From contig JAKABA010000217.1 of the NCBI GenBank assembly GCA_021802115.1, positions 1 to 6,619 on the forward strand: DNA of 6,619 nucleotides, in the 5' to 3' direction. Of this stretch, positions 6,337 through 6,619 are shown one piece after another (the stretch's first letter is position 1; each line of letters begins with the position of its first letter). Position numbers and translations under genes: made by a program. The stretch comes from a bacterium. GTDB taxonomy: Bacteria > Chloroflexota > Dormibacteria > UBA8260 > Bog-877. Below the pieces are notes generated by a model, which was not told the origin of the DNA, ran no database searches, and saw nothing but the letters and a program-made list of their open reading frames with translations.

Positions 6337-6618
6337 TCAGGCTGCGGCGGTGAGGGGTAGCCGAGCGGGGAGGGTGTAGCCCAGGGCCGAGGCCACGGCC
6401 AGCGCTTCGGGCGTGGGCCGGGTACAGGCCCGGATCGGGGCCGGGACGCCGGGGAGGTCGTAGGTGACCACCCGAAGTGGGTCCAGCGCCTTGAGCGCCG
6501 CCCTGGCGCTGTAGGGGGCGCCGGCCTGGAGCAAGCGCTGGCGCAGGTGGTTCTCCATCAGGTAGCCCAAAACGCAGAGGAAGATGTGGGCCCGGATGCG
6601 CCGCTCGGTGAAGTGGTA
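6337..6618 (-). CDS. IS1634-type DDE transposase, C-terminal end (continues beyond the window)
   Basis: The frame is open from the right edge to the TGA at 6337, giving 93 residues. It begins YHFTERRIRAHIFLCVLGYLMENHLRQ. This matches the conserved block just after the catalytic Glu region of IS1634-like/IS4-superfamily transposases (Y H . . E . R I R A H I F L C . L . Y), where a helix packs behind the RNase H-like core. The tail SARAALKALDPLRVVTYDLPG...PTPEALAVASALGY is also typical of that family's C-terminus. The catalytic Asp, Asp and Glu lie outside the window, so whether the copy is intact cannot be judged. The TTG at 6570 is only an internal Leu codon and not a start. The gene points leftward, convergent with the helix-turn-helix gene, with 159 bp between stop codons. 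Confidence 0.85.
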   Translation of the reverse strand, partial: YHFTERRIRAHIFLCVLGYLMENHLRQRLLQAGAPYSARAALKALDPLRVVTYDLPGVPAPIRACTRPTPEALAVASALGYTLPARLPLTAAA

Positions 6619-6619
6619 C
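6337..6619 (-). mobile_element. Insertion sequence, IS1634 type, 3' portion of transposase end
   Basis: The transposase C-terminus marks one end of an insertion sequence running off the right edge. The terminal inverted repeat should lie between the stop at 6337 and the end of the upstream gene at 6177. I cannot fix it because the opposite end is not visible. The true left boundary is therefore somewhere in 6178-6336, and the start given is a minimum extent. Confidence 0.7.

Overview
The window is GC-rich and densely coded, with weak or absent Shine-Dalgarno sites at some genes and one very good one. A large secreted protein ends in three copies of a module (LDTR ... VTDTT..SYL.VYP ... VVD..GYF) that I associate with Actinomycetota (Acidimicrobiia and relatives) and with Dormibacterota/Chloroflexota-like soil bacteria. 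The source is most likely such an organism. This assignment is inference from protein style only.

Layout from left to right. Positions 1-160 hold no gene I can defend. Positions 161-805 (minus strand) encode a small protein with one membrane segment and no known function. Positions 912 to about 1181 (minus strand) hold the C-terminal tail of a DNA-methyltransferase-type protein whose body is missing, so this is a gene relic. Positions 1207-4476 (minus strand) encode a 1089-residue secreted protein: signal peptide, beta-propeller-like domain, two IPT/TIG domains and three GYF-ending modules. A divergent intergenic region (4477-4713) carries a near-perfect inverted repeat, with a third half-site 63 bp away. 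Positions 4714-6177 (plus strand) encode a 487-residue protein. Its N-terminus looks like an Xre-type helix-turn-helix plus an MbcA/ParS/Xre toxin-binding-like segment, and the rest is a long helical region of unknown function. The right edge (6337-6619, minus strand) is the C-terminus of an IS1634-type DDE transposase that continues beyond the window.

A methyltransferase relic, an insertion-sequence end and an unusual antitoxin-like regulator within 6 kb suggest an accessory, rearranged region rather than a conserved operon. The best candidate for something undescribed is the 4714-6177 protein together with the inverted repeat upstream of it. It may be an autoregulated fusion of an antitoxin-like DNA-binding head and a helical, possibly defence-related, tail. 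The sequence does not prove any such activity.
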